Assembly (NCBI GenBank): GCA_023014485.1
Contig: JAJOZX010012279.1
Coordinates: 51,142-115,141, forward strand
Direction: 5' to 3'
DNA from: Bathynomus jamesi
Lineage: Eukaryota; Arthropoda; Malacostraca; Isopoda; Cirolanidae
Length of the DNA stretch: 64,000 nt
The translations under genes were made by a program, and so were the position numbers. This document shows positions 43,606 to 54,953 of this stretch, one piece after another; the stretch's first letter is position 1, and the number at the start of each line of letters is the position of its first letter. Under the pieces are notes generated by a model. It searched no databases, was not told the origin of the DNA, and saw only the letters and a program-made list of their open reading frames with translations.

Positions 43606-43986
43606 CTACACCTGCAGGTATTTTATAACGGTCCTCCCCCACTTCTCAACTATCACGAACACTCTATTCATCTCCTCAACACTTAAATAAATAACATTAC
43701 GTTTGCTGGCTTGCCTGCAAACTGTTTCAACTGCATTGTTAATGGTGCCGGTTTTACGCCTGAACACGCGCAATGACTTCGTCACGGAGACATCGTACGA
43801 GGCGTTGAGAATGCTTCTCAAAGGAAGTTCCATCGTGTTCGCACGTCCACTCGATTCAAGCTCTAAGATGACTATGAGCCACAGGTGGCCGAATCGGCTC
43901 GACGGGGCGGGATGAGTCACGCTGATGAAACGTGTATGGGTTTGTTCGAACTCGTATGTTTCGTGAGGTACACGGGTGGGCGGCAC
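43606..43986 (-). CDS. Unknown Polinton minus-strand ORF 3
   Basis: An open 126-codon frame. A beta-rich looking stretch 'RFGHLWLIVILELESSGRAN' is followed by 'SILNASYDVSVTKSLRVFRR' and 'NRVFVIVEKWGRTVIKYL'. Not recognised. It might form one gene with ORF 2, since the frame is lost only at the junction near 43600. Confidence 0.4.
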   Translation of the reverse strand: MPPTRVPHETYEFEQTHTRFISVTHPAPSSRFGHLWLIVILELESSGRANTMELPLRSILNASYDVSVTKSLRVFRRKTGTINNAVETVCRQASKRNVIYLSVEEMNRVFVIVEKWGRTVIKYLQV

Positions 43987-44111
43987 GGGAACTCGTCACA
44001 CTGCTAAAACACTGCTAAAGCGTGTACAGGCTTGTTCGAACACTCTTGGACAAAGAATTTTCCGAAACGAATTTAATGTTTTATCACTCACCAGACGTTC
44101 ATTTCCACAAA

Positions 44112-44545
44112 CTAAACATCTTCACAAACCGGTGCACTATTAGAGAGAAACATATGTTCATATTTGGCCTTTTTGTTCAATAAACGATACTCGTCTCTAA
44201 AGTCTGTTAAAAACTCACACAGCCCATTAGCCACAACCTCACTACAAACCTCATCATGATATATATTAATATAGTGATAAAAATACTTAAGATTGTCCAT
44301 GATGACAAGATTTACATTTTCAACCGTAGGGTACGAGTAGTCGGTATGGTGTAACATGATATAATACCGCTTGTCACACCACTCATCCACAAGACTCACT
44401 ACCTATAACCGCTGCTTATCTTCTGAACGTGTTGCTTCTTCTACTTCGCGGTATTTGTGTGCCTTTATAAAGCTTAGCTCTATAACATACCTCAGTACAC
44501 CGTCTGTACTGCGGAATCCTACAACCCCCTCGCCAGATTATCCGT
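44112..44545 (-). pseudogene. Unknown Polinton minus-strand ORF 4 (one stop)
   Basis: An open stretch from about 44545 ('GEGVVGFRSTDGVLRYVIEL', 'AHKYREVEEATRSEDKQRL') meets a TAG near 44402, then continues in the same frame to 44112 ('DEWCDKRYYIMLHHTDYSYP', 'DNLKYFYHYINIYHDEVCSE'). About 140 codons. Not recognised. Confidence 0.4.
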
Positions 44546-44992
44546 AGAGTATTTGAACATCTTGTAGCCTTAAAACTTCAATGTAGCCTTAACAGAGGCA
44601 AAGGAGGGGGGGAATAGGGATTTTTTCAGTATCCACCACACCTATGCACTTTGTAGAATACCACTTCATAAATGTTGAACACGCGATATTAAAGGTAGCA
44701 TTACTATTTTTCTTCTACGCGAGAGAATACACTTCTGAGCTCAAGGGTATGCAGAGGTCAATTGAGCACGCAGGGATAGAGGCATGCTCAGGTAGCGGCA
44801 TGAATCACGTTGCCGGTCTTACAGTGGGCGGGGCTTAGCTTTTTACTGTACACACACACGCACGCATGCAAAGGAGAAAGTGAAACGCTAGTTGAAACAT
44901 GATTTATTTAATAAACGAAATATTGAAGGTATATATATTTACAAATACGTGTAATAAATAAGCTAACATTAGACATATCATAGATTACGGTA
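44546..44992. other. Stretch between ORF 4 and polymerase 3' end
   Basis: No recognised gene. Contains GC-rich 'GCAAAGGAGGGGGGGA' and a short CACACACGCACGCATGC run. AATAAA-like sites near 44930 on minus could end polymerase transcripts. Confidence 0.4.
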
Positions 44993-47900
44993 TCAAAAGG
45001 GCACGGTATCATAGGTACCAGGCACCTGGTAGCGTTTCCTATTGATGTTACGGCACACCTTTGTAACCCTAAGTTCCTTCACGCCCCTCAGCTTCTGTGC
45101 CCGAAAATTGTGGGTACCTACAGTCAGATGGGGCGGGCGGTCACCCTCATCATCTTCCAAGCACACTAACTCCTTCAACGAATCAAAGTTAACGACCCGC
45201 CGATTCGCATGGTTAAGCGTGATACCCTTAGCCTTCACGATATACTTCGTATCACCTCTATCCTCACCCGTACCCCATAGGTTTTTGGGCCCTGTTGACA
45301 CATACTCATCCTTGATCTCGTCAGTTAGTTTTCCGAGGAACTCTCCAATAGCGGGCATGTATTCACCTTACCTCGCTGTGAATATCACGCTATCTGTATC
45401 GGCATACAAAACCCTCCGCCCAAGAGAATGCAATAGACCCCAAAGTTTGATGCACGCGTAGGCTGTTGTGAAGCTGGCTACAGGAATGTTTGTAGCCCGT
45501 GAGTTATCTGTGGACAATTCGGTATTGTTGTACTTTATTATGTACCGTATTTGACGGCTTACAAGACGCTGCGCCGTGAAAGACGCACCTTAATTTTGGA
45601 AAGGTAAATTCAAGAAAAAAAGTTTTTGATGTACTTTATTGTTAATACAATGGATATGTAAAATTCAATAAAAAGAAAACCCAAAAGCCAATAAAGAAAG
45701 ATAATATGATTATTACTCTTATTATTTGTTATTAATCAATTAATTAATTGATGTGCTGTATTGCCACTTTCGGCTTCTAAGACGCAGGGCGATTATTTAA
45801 GGTATTTATAAGGAAAAATAGTGCGTCTTATAAACCGACAAATACGGTAAGTATTACCTACATTCACAATCTCCATGACCTCTTTATCGGGTGCGTTGGC
45901 GTAATCCCAGACTTCACTATAACTATGTGCCAAATGAACATTCCCTTTGCCGGTATTCTGTGCAAATTTTCCCCAAAGACTGTTTAGGCACAACTTTGCG
46001 CTAAAGCGCTTGCCAGGGTTCTTTACAATTTGGGTACGATCAAGCTGTATATCTTCACAGTCACGGTAATACTGAATATAAGACGTTTTTGCACCTTCGG
46101 TATCAACCCTTCGCGGATATCCTGAAGCCTCAACCTTATCCTTAAAAAATGCGTTTATATATGGTGTGAAAAGGTTGGGTAGCTTCTGAAACCTCCACAC
46201 TTCATGTATCTTCATTATTCTATACCCATGGCGAACGGCTAGGCCCAGTTCAGAGCTTGTGTATACACCTCTGAGCTTACGCTGGTGGGGTGTATGGTCA
46301 CAATCACCATTGTTCTCTTCCACGCACTTCACGCACAGGGGAAACATGAGCTTGTGATCTATAACGACGGGTAAGATCGGCATCCATAAAACGCGAGGGG
46401 GGAGCACATCTACGAAAAAGAGTCCAAAGTAGCGCACATTCAAGTTGGGCGAAAATTTCTGAATGGTTGGTATTGCGGGACCCGCCATTTTTTCAGGTGC
46501 GCCTACGGGGTACGGATTGTTCTTCATCACGTAGGAGTATAAAGAACAGAAGTCGTAGTAATGGAGCTTCACACCCTCCGTAGGCGGAAAATATAGCTTG
46601 AAGGGATTTGTACGCCCTCCGAACAAGCTATCACCGCATTTGAGAGGCTCCAGCACCAATCAACGTTTGATCGTGTTTATTTCTTCACGGCACTGTCCAT
46701 CTGCATCCATCCGCGCATCATACTCATGCTCCCACAAAACTTTGTGAGTGAACTGGGATCCTATAAGTTGATCGCGGGTGAGGGTCCACGCAAGACAGTC
46801 GGCAGGAGATCTACCTGGATATCTCCTACGATTCCACACTCAGGACGGGGGCATCCGTGCCACCAGCAACCGTTAAAAGAGTACACAGTCTTCTCGCCAG
46901 TGGCACGGTTTTCACTTAGATCATCAACCCAAAAAACACGACCATTAACCTTAATGGGGACTTCACCCTGTTGCGAGCATGCTTTATGTATACACTTGTC
47001 TGCTGTTGTAGGTGTTTGAGCCAGTAAATAGCCTTGTGACCATAACTGCGGGGGTTGTTTCTGTGGATAATGGCTAAGATGTCTTTGGGCATGAAGTTAT
47101 TCTTGAACACCATGAAACATAATGAGGCGATGGTGGTTGCGACTTGCAACGGATCGCATTTCAACCGGCATATTACATCCTTCTGAAGGCTTGAAAGCAT
47201 ACTCTAAGCGCGCGCACATCATTCACGCAATAACGCTCACATTCATCAGCTATATTATAAGGATTAGATTCATTAAAACTGGTGTAGTATCGGTCAAAAT
47301 CTTCACGTTCATCTGTACTCATACATTCATAGTTAAAGTAATGTTTGGGTGGAGGTAGACCTATGTAATTTAAGTTTCGTTAGTGTGGAATGTGTAAGGG
47401 AAATAACCTTTTGAAACTTCAGCGGCTACGTCCATCACCTTAGCTTTGCTAATTTACAAGGTGTGAATAATAGTGTCTTTAAACTGTACATTACCTCTTA
47501 TTTGCATCTGTATTAGTTTGTTACCTCTTTTCAAGGGATCACCTGTAAATATCTCAGAGGACTCGTGCTCAAGCAACTCCTTATAAAGGAACTCTGTGTC
47601 AAATTTTGCCCCGTTATGGGCGAGAATATGCAGTCATTTTTTTGAACTTGTCCGCTAACTTGAGAATGTAGGACACAAAGAGTTTTACTGGGCTATCGTG
47701 GGCATTCGTTTTAAAAACGTTTGTCCGTTTACCACATTTGTGAAACTCATCACACTCGATCTCAATACACTCATCACAGATAGTCTGGCTCACAAGTAAA
47801 TGCGGAATAACCTCTTTGGTTTCAGAGTTCGTGTATGTTTCTATATCATAGTACACATTATACAAGGGCTGTTTTTAGGCTTGGCATCTTTCATATAATA

Positions 47901-49284
47901 TACATGCTTTACTCCAACCGCCTTATATTTCTCATGGCATGTAGAACAGTGAATTTCATCACATTTATGCGTGAATTTCCCCCAATTATCCATCATATGA
48001 AACATACCACATTCACAGATTCTCATTTTCCAATTGATTTATGGAGCTCAAAACATTTATTATTGAAAAATGTGCGTCTACACACATTACAATCCCGCTT
48101 CTCAGCTTCATCTACACGGCTTTCACATTTGGAGCTTTTACACTGCTTACATACTATGTGACATTCTTTACAATGTTTCACTATCATCCGGAAACTCGAT
48201 ACACCCCTTACACAAATCATGCTGTCTTCCATATTTTCGACTTTTGTCATAACTTGCGTAAAAGCACCTTATATTACAGATGGGGAGATATGTTGTCCCT
48301 GACAGTCCTAAAATAAATAGGGGTCTTGTACGATCTCTCACACCGCTTTTAAAAACATGCACAGTTCTACGACGATCATCTAGTCCAAATACAACTATAC
48401 GAACATTCATTTCCTGTTCTATCCTTCTCAGCTCTTCAGGACCTATATTACAGTCAAACTCAAGTTTACAGTCTACAGCTAGTTTACGGGCATGTCCCAC
48501 TACCGTAGGCAGCCAAACTTTTGGGGTCTGTGTATTTAGTACAGTAAACATACGAGCTAAGACTACTGCTATAAAGCGGCAACCACGATCGACGTTTATA
48601 TGCCGTCTAAAAATGGCCTGAGAATTGAAGTTAAGAGTATAAGGTGTGGCACTATGACCCGCAACACGGAATACACGGTCAATATTTACCGTGAAGTTGT
48701 CCATATTGAAGGCTATACTACTTTGAGAGGCCTGCATTATACGGCCTAATATATACTCTATATCTTCAGCTGCCAAACGTCTGAACGGTATTACCACCCA
48801 AAAATCATCTACATTTCGGTCATCTTACCCGAATCCAAAGGACAGCCTCGTCCTGACTTCTCGTTCGTCGGGTTCTGAAGGGCAAACTCTACAATACGTT
48901 CAACTATGCGCCGTAGTCCGTGTTCAACACCATTGCTATACATGGACCTAGGATCAACCCTGACTATATACCGATTTCTAGTCAAGGCCGGGGTAGGGGT
49001 TGCTGTGCGTACCAATTCGAATTTTATGCCATCCTCAACAGAACGGGGAGCCGCTGTGGATGATGTACCCGGAATTGAATAAGGGGGTATATTTGGGGAA
49101 GGTACTATTGTGGGGGTTGTTTCGGAAGACTTTGAGGGCTGGGGTTCTAACAACCGGGTCAATCCTGTCGCGCTTTATACCTGACGTGGAGGGTTCTTCA
49201 TCACGCCTTCGCTTTGAACTGGCGCGTGCTACAGGTATCGCTGGTGAGGGCTCGTCGGCGGTGAAGGAATCTTTAGCTATAGAG
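44993..49284 (-). pseudogene. POLB: Polinton DNA polymerase B, main coding body (broken)
   Basis: Family B, protein-primed polymerase that would copy the element. On minus, in order: disordered N-terminus (49284-48809), an unnamed N-terminal domain (48797-48168), Cys-rich finger segments (48250-47841, e.g. 'CKECHIVCKQCKSSKC'), exonuclease motif I 'YYDIETY' (about 47850-47830), exonuclease motif III 'YCVNDVRAL' (about 47225-47200), motif A 'YYDFCSLYSYVMKNN' (about 46565-46520), motif B 'KLCLNSLWGKFAQN' (about 45998-45957), motif C 'YADTDSVIF' (about 45407-45381) and the C-terminal 'GPKNLWGTGEDRGDTKYIV'. Lesions include frame changes near 49160, 48805, 48200, 47850, 47600, 46920 and 46700, stops near 46660 and 45370, and a MITE. 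Inactive. Upstream exons lie at 52105-52170, 58072-58230 and 59039-59214. Confidence 0.85.
45545..45847. mobile_element. MITE with TA duplication in the polymerase gene
   Basis: 303 bp with inverted ends CCGTATTTGACGGCTTACAA and (complement) CCGTATTTGTCGGTTTATAA, flanked by TA at 45543-45544 and 45848-45849. Removing it and one TA restores the polymerase frame across the site. Tc1/mariner-superfamily type by duplication; no coding capacity. Confidence 0.85.
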
Positions 49285-52104
49285 CAGTGATGGCGAACCT
49301 TTTCGACCCTGGGTGTCAAAAATAAAAAATTTTCGTGATCATATTCAAATGGCGTGTCACATACATAAACGATCACTGTTATCAAAGGAACATCGCAATT
49401 ATAATAATAAAACCATCTATTGTAGCTCATTTGAACAATACAGGAAAAATAAAAATAAATGACAATAAAAATTTTTAAAATAAAAACTACAATTTTACCT
49501 GTTATTTAGTGTGACTTTTTTGTTGCTGTACTCTTGAAGAAAGCTCTTTTATAGCAGGTGTGTAATTCGTACATTTTAATGCTACACAAGCAGCACTGAC
49601 ATCATCAACCAATCTGTTTCTCTTGTCCGTTTTGATGTTATTCAAAGTTGAGAACAAAGTTTCGCAGGAGTAAGTTGATAAAAAAATTGTCAGTATAGCT
49701 TTGGCAAGTCTTTTAAGAGTATCAAAAGTTTCCGGGATCCAGTTCCACACTTTCAGAATTTCATTGTCAGAATTATTATTCACAGATCCCTGCAAGCGGT
49801 GTCGCTCGAGTGTTTCTAACTCAGATCTAAGATCAATAAACTTTTGCTTCCAAATAGAGCTGGATTGGAACTCCGCTAACTGCATTTCAAATCATTTAAA
49901 TCTAACCAGTCAAACAAATCTAACCAGATTTGTAAAAACAGCTTTATCAGGATATTTTATAAAATTTATTGTTCCTTCTAACTCTCTGAACTGCACAAAT
50001 CTTGTTGAAAACTGCTCAATTATAGAGTTTAAAATTTCAACAAATTGTTCTCGAGCTTGTTCCAAGTCGTCTCTGTCTTGGCACTTCATTTCATCAAAAT
50101 GTTTCTTCAACCTATAAAAGTACTTATAACTTATTTTCCGTCACGTTTAAAAATGTTGAGCTTGCTTTCAAAGCCTTTGATGAAGCCAAACATTACATCA
50201 ATAGTTTTTCCAAAACCTTGTAATTTAATATTGAGCTCATTCAGATGTAATGACAGATCAGTGGAAAACATAAGTCTACTGAGCCAAGCCACATCAGTTA
50301 ATTGAGGAAACGGTTCTATATTTTTCATATTTAAAAATAGCCTTTTTTCATTTAAGCATTCCACAAAACGTTCAAGTATCTTACCGCGACTTAACCATCG
50401 CACATTATTATACATAAGTAATCCATTATAAACTGAATCAACTTCATTTAACAGTGACATAAATTCTCGTTTGTGCAAAGCCCGTGAAGCTATCAAATTG
50501 ACTATTTTTGTTACAACTGCCATTACATCATTAACTTCTTTTAAACCTACCTTTGCACACAATACCTCTTGATGTATAATACAATGAAAGCATACAAGCG
50601 GATGACCAACAGTTTCTGTAAAATGTTTCACAAATCCAACATTTCGTCCAACCATATTTGGGGCACCATCTGTCGTACCTGACACTATTTTTTACATATC
50701 TATCTGTTTATCACGAAGCATTCTAACAACAACCTCACATATATCTGCTCCTGTTGTATTCAGAGGCAAATTTTCTAACTTAAGTAATTCCTCATATATT
50801 GCATTGCCACTGGGATATCTAGCAATAATAGCTAATCGAGCAGATGACGTAGCACCGGTGGTCTCATTGAGACAAATAGAAAAGAAATCACATGCATTTA
50901 AGTCTTTTTTCGCTTGATTTTCTATATTAGAGTTCATCTTCATCACTCTGTCTTTAACGATATTTCTACTAATTGGTAATTCATTAATACGCTGAATAAT
51001 AGCTGCTTTATTTTGAAAGTCATCAAATAAAAATGGTGCACATTTCATAAAAGCTTCCTTAACGAAATCTCCATCACTAAGTGAGTTTCCATGTGAAATA
51101 CTGAAGCTTGCAGACACTAAATTTGAAGGCCCACTTACAAATTTAAGTAAATTGTTTGATTGAGACTCTTTATTTTTTAACATTCGCAATATATATTCTT
51201 TACGTTCTTGCTCACTTTTTTCTAGAAGCCACTGGTGGTTAGTGTCGAAATGCCTTTTCACATTCCAAGTTCTACTCACAACTTTTTCACTACACAGGAT
51301 GCATAGAGCTTTGTCATTCGTATCAATAACACCATATTTTTCAGTCCACCAATCTTAGAAACTCCTTCCGCTTCCTTTCTTTGACAATTTTATTTTTTTG
51401 TTTACTGATTCCACCATTATGATAAGGCTGAAACATTAAAAACAATAGCAATTCAAAATCGATAACACAAATATTTAATGTGACAAATGGATGTTAGAAC
51501 AAGTAAAACGATGAATTAACGTTAGGCCTAATTAGTTTCAACGGTACCACAGTTAATAATGTTAATGGAGATAAATTTTCATTTTCCAACACAATAATAT
51601 CAATAACACTCAATACTAATAATTAACACCAGCAAACACTTAATATTAATTAATAATGAAACATAACACTACACAACGGTGATTAATAATGACTTAATTA
51701 GACTCATTAAATCAAAATGCCCGTGTAAAACGACGCCATGGCTAGACTAAAGACAGAGAAAGAAGAAATCAGGGTTGCCAATTCTGAATTATGAATATAT
51801 AATTCAGAGTTGCCAGCCAAAATTAATGCTTAATTTTATACGATTTATAATGGTAATTTATTTCAATTCAAATCCAACCACAGTAATATGTAATTAAATA
51901 GCCATCAAATATAGCGAAATGAATGCTTATTTACAAAAAATATATATAATAATTTCCTATTTAATTAGATGAAATTAAAAACGTCTCTTGATTTGATCGA
52001 TTTTCATTCTTTATAGTTTTTGTTTAACTTTTGGACGATAGAAATGTCAGTTTAGGCGTGTCAACAAAAAAACAGCAACGTGTCATAGGTTCGCCATCAC
52101 TGCT
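49285..52104 (-). mobile_element. hAT element inserted in the polymerase gene
   Basis: 2820 bp with inverted ends CAGTGATGGCGAACCT. Flanks CTATAGAG (49277-49284) and CTAAGGAG (52105-52112) match an 8-bp duplication with two changes. The flanking polymerase exon reads through if the element is removed. Confidence 0.9.
49502..51279 (-). pseudogene. hAT transposase (GTF2IRD2/ZBED-like type, broken)
   Basis: Minus strand pieces: 51279-50692 ('WNVKRHFDTNHQWLLEKS' after a degraded BED-like finger, then 'FFSICLNETTGATSSARLA' with the position of the first catalytic Asp changed to Asn), 50685-50131 ('MSGTTDGAPNMVGRNVGFV' with the second Asp, 'LVCFHCIIHQEVLCAKVG' with the C-x2-H, 'VRWLSRGKILERFVE'), 50110-49910 and 49885-49502 ('LSTYSCETLFSTLNNIKTDK', the dimerisation region with Glu). 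Breaks near 50690, 50120 and 49900. Confidence 0.85.
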
Positions 52105-52170
52105 AAGGAGTCATCGGGGTCGTCCGTGATATTGATGGGGTGCTGTACATCGTCGTTCTCATTCACGGTT
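52105..52170 (-). pseudogene. POLB: Polinton polymerase exon 3, 5' part
   Basis: Minus strand: an acceptor TTCTTCTTCCACAG ends at 52171, and the exon starts at 52170 ('TVNENDDVQHPINITDDPDD'). It is cut at 52105 by the hAT element and resumes at 49276-49284 in frame. Entry phase 2 matches the phase 2 donors of exons 1 and 2. Confidence 0.6.
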
Positions 52171-52239
52171 CTGTGGAAGAAGAAAACAAAATATAAGGAT
52201 CAGCACTCAATATTTGTAATATTTTGTAAATGGCCACTT

Positions 52240-52876
52240 AGGGTGTGACGTGTTAGAAATGGATCTGTAGAAAAATTCAGGTTCACGAGCCCATCCAAAT
52301 GTATTATATCTGGACCTACAGGATGTGGTAAAACTGTGTTTATGCTTAAAATCATTAAAGAAAAGGGGAGATGTTCTCAAAATTTGTGCATAAAGTTATA
52401 TGGTGCTATTCGACGTATCAATCAGTGTTCAACGAGTACCAAGATATTTTGTTCCACAAGGGGTCTATGACGTTAATTCGTTAAAGGGAAATGATACAGT
52501 CATTGTAATTGACGATCTCATGTTGGAGATGGATAAAACGTTTGCCGAGACATTTACAGTTCTCCCACCATCTTAACATAAGCATGTTCTTCATCAATCA
52601 GAATCTATTTTTCAAAAATAGATACATGCGCGATGTGTCGCTAAATACACAATATCTAGTCTTATTCGGCAACGTAGAGATGTGTCACAAATTGGGGTAT
52701 TAGCCAATCAAATGTTCCCGAATCAGCGTAAGGAGTTTTTGGAGGTTTATAAAGAGGCCACAAACCAGCGTTATGGATATTTGCTTTGTGACCTTCACCC
52801 GCGAAACACGTTTAGGGTGCTTCTAAGAACGAATATATTCCCAAGCGAACCTGAAACGGTGTATATTCCAGAATGA
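52240..52876 (+). pseudogene. ATP: Polinton packaging ATPase (FtsK/HerA-like, frameshifted)
   Basis: Would drive genome packaging into capsids. Walker A 'GPTGCGKT' at 52312-52335, preceded by a strand 'KCIIS'. Walker B 'VIVIDD' at about 52499-52516 in another frame. Then 'HHLNISMFFINQNLFFKNRY' (about 52568-52627), 'DVSLNTQYLVLF', and the C-terminus 52682-52876 ('GVLANQMFPNQRKEFLEVYK', 'RYGYLLCDLHPRNTFRVLL', ending 'ETVYIPE'). Three or more frame changes. About 210 codons overall, as usual for Polinton ATPases. First gene of the plus-strand block; a TATAAGG-like site lies at about 52191. Confidence 0.8.
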
Positions 52877-53183
52877 CAAATAGGCTAAAGAAATACCGTG
52901 AATTAATAAAAATCTATCAACGATTGCCCGGGCACTGCAACAGATGTTTGTTAAAAATATCGACTCTGACTTTTTAAAATGCATCTGTGAAATCTGTCTT
53001 AATGTTATAAAATGTAATGTGCCAATGAAACCCTCTCAGAAGACTCGCTTACGTCGTTACAAGAACATAATACGAGCGCTCGCTCATAAAAGTCAAACTG
53101 TGGGTAAAAAAGCGCATTATTGTACAAAGAGGAGGATCATTCCTACCCATCTTATTTTCAGTTTTGGGTCCTTTACTGACTAG
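52875..53183 (+). pseudogene. Small basic Polinton protein (frameshifted)
   Basis: ATG at 52875 overlaps the ATPase stop. The first frame ('TNRLKKYRELIKIYQRLPGH') changes near 52950 into 'CNVPMKPSQKTRLRRYKNII' and 'RRIIPTHLIFSFGSFTD'. The pattern of Arg/Lys-rich helices resembles a conserved small Polinton ORF of unknown function found near ATPase genes. Role unknown. Confidence 0.5.
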
Positions 53184-53191
53184 ATTAATAT

Positions 53192-53819
53192 AATGAAGAA
53201 GGTGGTTGTGATTCCGCACGAGGTGTATGCTTCATTGCAAAGTTCAAAGACTCCAGACACGGCTCTAGAACCCCGTAAAAGTAGGCTTAAAAGAATGGAA
53301 AGCGAGTTGCTAGCCCTATTAAACAGTGAAAAGTCCTGATGAGAAAAGGATCTTGTACCAAGAGGCTTTGCAGAAATTTCTTCATGAGTACGAAGATTAT
53401 AAGAACCTACAGAGCTCCCCGTGGTTATTAGGCACAGCGCGAGTAGTGCTGAGCATGGCGACACAGGACCTGGCGATGACCAACCAAAGAACAACGGAAC
53501 ACAACACATCGAACATGTGCTAAAAAACAGCCTCCCACATACATTGAGGAATAAAGGCTTAAGTCTTTATAATCTATTGAGTGAGGACCCCATCATACAG
53601 TGGACCGATACAGGCGAGGTCATTGTTGAAGGAACAAGGGTACAAGGATCCAATATCGTTGATATTGTTCATGATCTGGTGAGAAAGTGGGACAGACCCT
53701 CACCAACAGGATGGAAGCATATTAAAGCAAGACTACAACAAATAAATGTCCCCAAAACATTGATAGGTAATCTGAATAGGTTAAAAGACTGGATCAAGTC
53801 TCGCATGTGTCACAACTGA
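53192..53819 (+). pseudogene. Conserved Polinton protein (PX-like), frameshifted
   Basis: ATG at 53192 ('MKKVVVIPHEVYASLQ'), a frame change near 53325, another near 53440. The C-terminal part (to 53819) is open and conserved-looking: 'LYNLLSEDPIIQWTDTGEVI', 'EGTRVQGSNIVDIVHDLVRK' and 'KARLQQINVPKTLIGNLNR'. I recognise the 'GSNIVDLV...NVP..LIGN' pattern from Polinton-linked proteins of unknown function; a DNA-binding helical fold is a guess. Confidence 0.55.
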
Positions 53820-53909
53820 GTACGCCATCGCCCCCAGCAGAGCAGCGTCTCTGAAGAGGAGAAAGAAGAGAACAAACGGCCAACCTTATCCACGTGCTCT
53901 AAAATACGC

Positions 53910-54953
53910 AAATGGCTAACATATTAAGTAAACGCTATTATGACATTTCTAACCCGCCTCCTATGGTGGCGTTAATAGACTGTACAGAGGTTTTACGGTG
54001 TAAGGAAAAAAGATGTTGAGAGATTTTTGCGGGAACAGGATGCTTATACACTTCATAAACCGGTGAGAAAAAGGTTTAAAACGGCCAAGACAACAGCTGC
54101 TCGATTGACTCTATTTGGCAGGCGGATTTAACAGACATGCAAAGATATTCAGTGTATAACGATGGTTACCGCTACATCCTATTCATAATAGATGTATTCT
54201 CTAGATCTGTGGCTAATTCCCCTGAAAAATAAATCGCCTGAAACAGTTGCTAAAGCGACCAAAACGTTGATGTTGAAAGAAAACAGGATTCCTGGCTATT
54301 TTTGTACGGATATGGGGAAAGAATTTATAGGCGCGCTTTTCAGAACATGCTGACAGAGTTTAATATCAGCTATTATACTACCAATTCTATACATAAGGCT
54401 CTTTAGCTGAAAGAGTTCAACGTACCATAAAGGACGCATGCATCGCTATTTTACACATAAAAACACATACAGATATATAAACGTTCTCGGGTCATTGGCT
54501 CATCTACAACCGTTCACACCATACGATTGGCACAACGCCTAACGAAGTTTTAGAAAGAGGTACGCGCCCAGAGGTGAGAAGAGATGGAACCCACCACACT
54601 CTGCGCGTTTCAAAATCAATGATTATGTAAGGCTATCACGTTCGGGAAATAAATTCGCGAAGGGATTTGAGCAAGGATGGACACGTGAGATTTTTAAAGT
54701 TAGGGCTATGAGACCTAAAGGTGAGATAATGATGTATTACGTTGAAGATTTGAATGGGGAAGAATCGCAGGAGGCTTTTACCGCGAGGAGTTGCAGAAAG
54801 TGCATTTAATTTAGGAAAAATGTGTTTAAAATTGAAAAAATTATAGGAAGCAAAGGTTCAGGAAAGAGAAAAATGTACCTGGTGAAATGGCTGGGTTACC
54901 CAGAAAGCTTCAACACCTATATAAAAGCTGATGCAATAATGAAGCTTAATAGT
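53910..54953 (+). pseudogene. INT: Polinton integrase with chromodomain (broken)
   Basis: Retroviral-type DDE integrase. First Asp in 'WQADLTDMQRYS' (codon 54125-54127), followed by 'YILFIIDVFSR'. Second Asp in 'CTDMGKEFIGA' (54309-54311). Glu in 'LAERVQRTIKDA' (54409-54411). The C-terminal region has 'FKINDYVRLSRSGNKFAKGF', then a chromodomain at 54822-54950 ('FKIEKIIGSKGSGKRKMYLV', 'KWLGYPESFNTYI') that could target modified histones. Stops and frame changes occur near 54018, 54225, 54345, 54400 and 54810. No stop separates the chromodomain from the next gene, which is odd. Confidence 0.8.

Noticed and set aside
46726..47358. Plus-strand ORFs opposite the polymerase
   Set aside because: They are antisense shadows; the minus strand carries recognisable polymerase blocks through this stretch.
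48041..48621. Plus-strand ORFs of 91-113 codons
   Set aside because: Shadows of the polymerase N-terminal domain and Cys-rich segment on minus.
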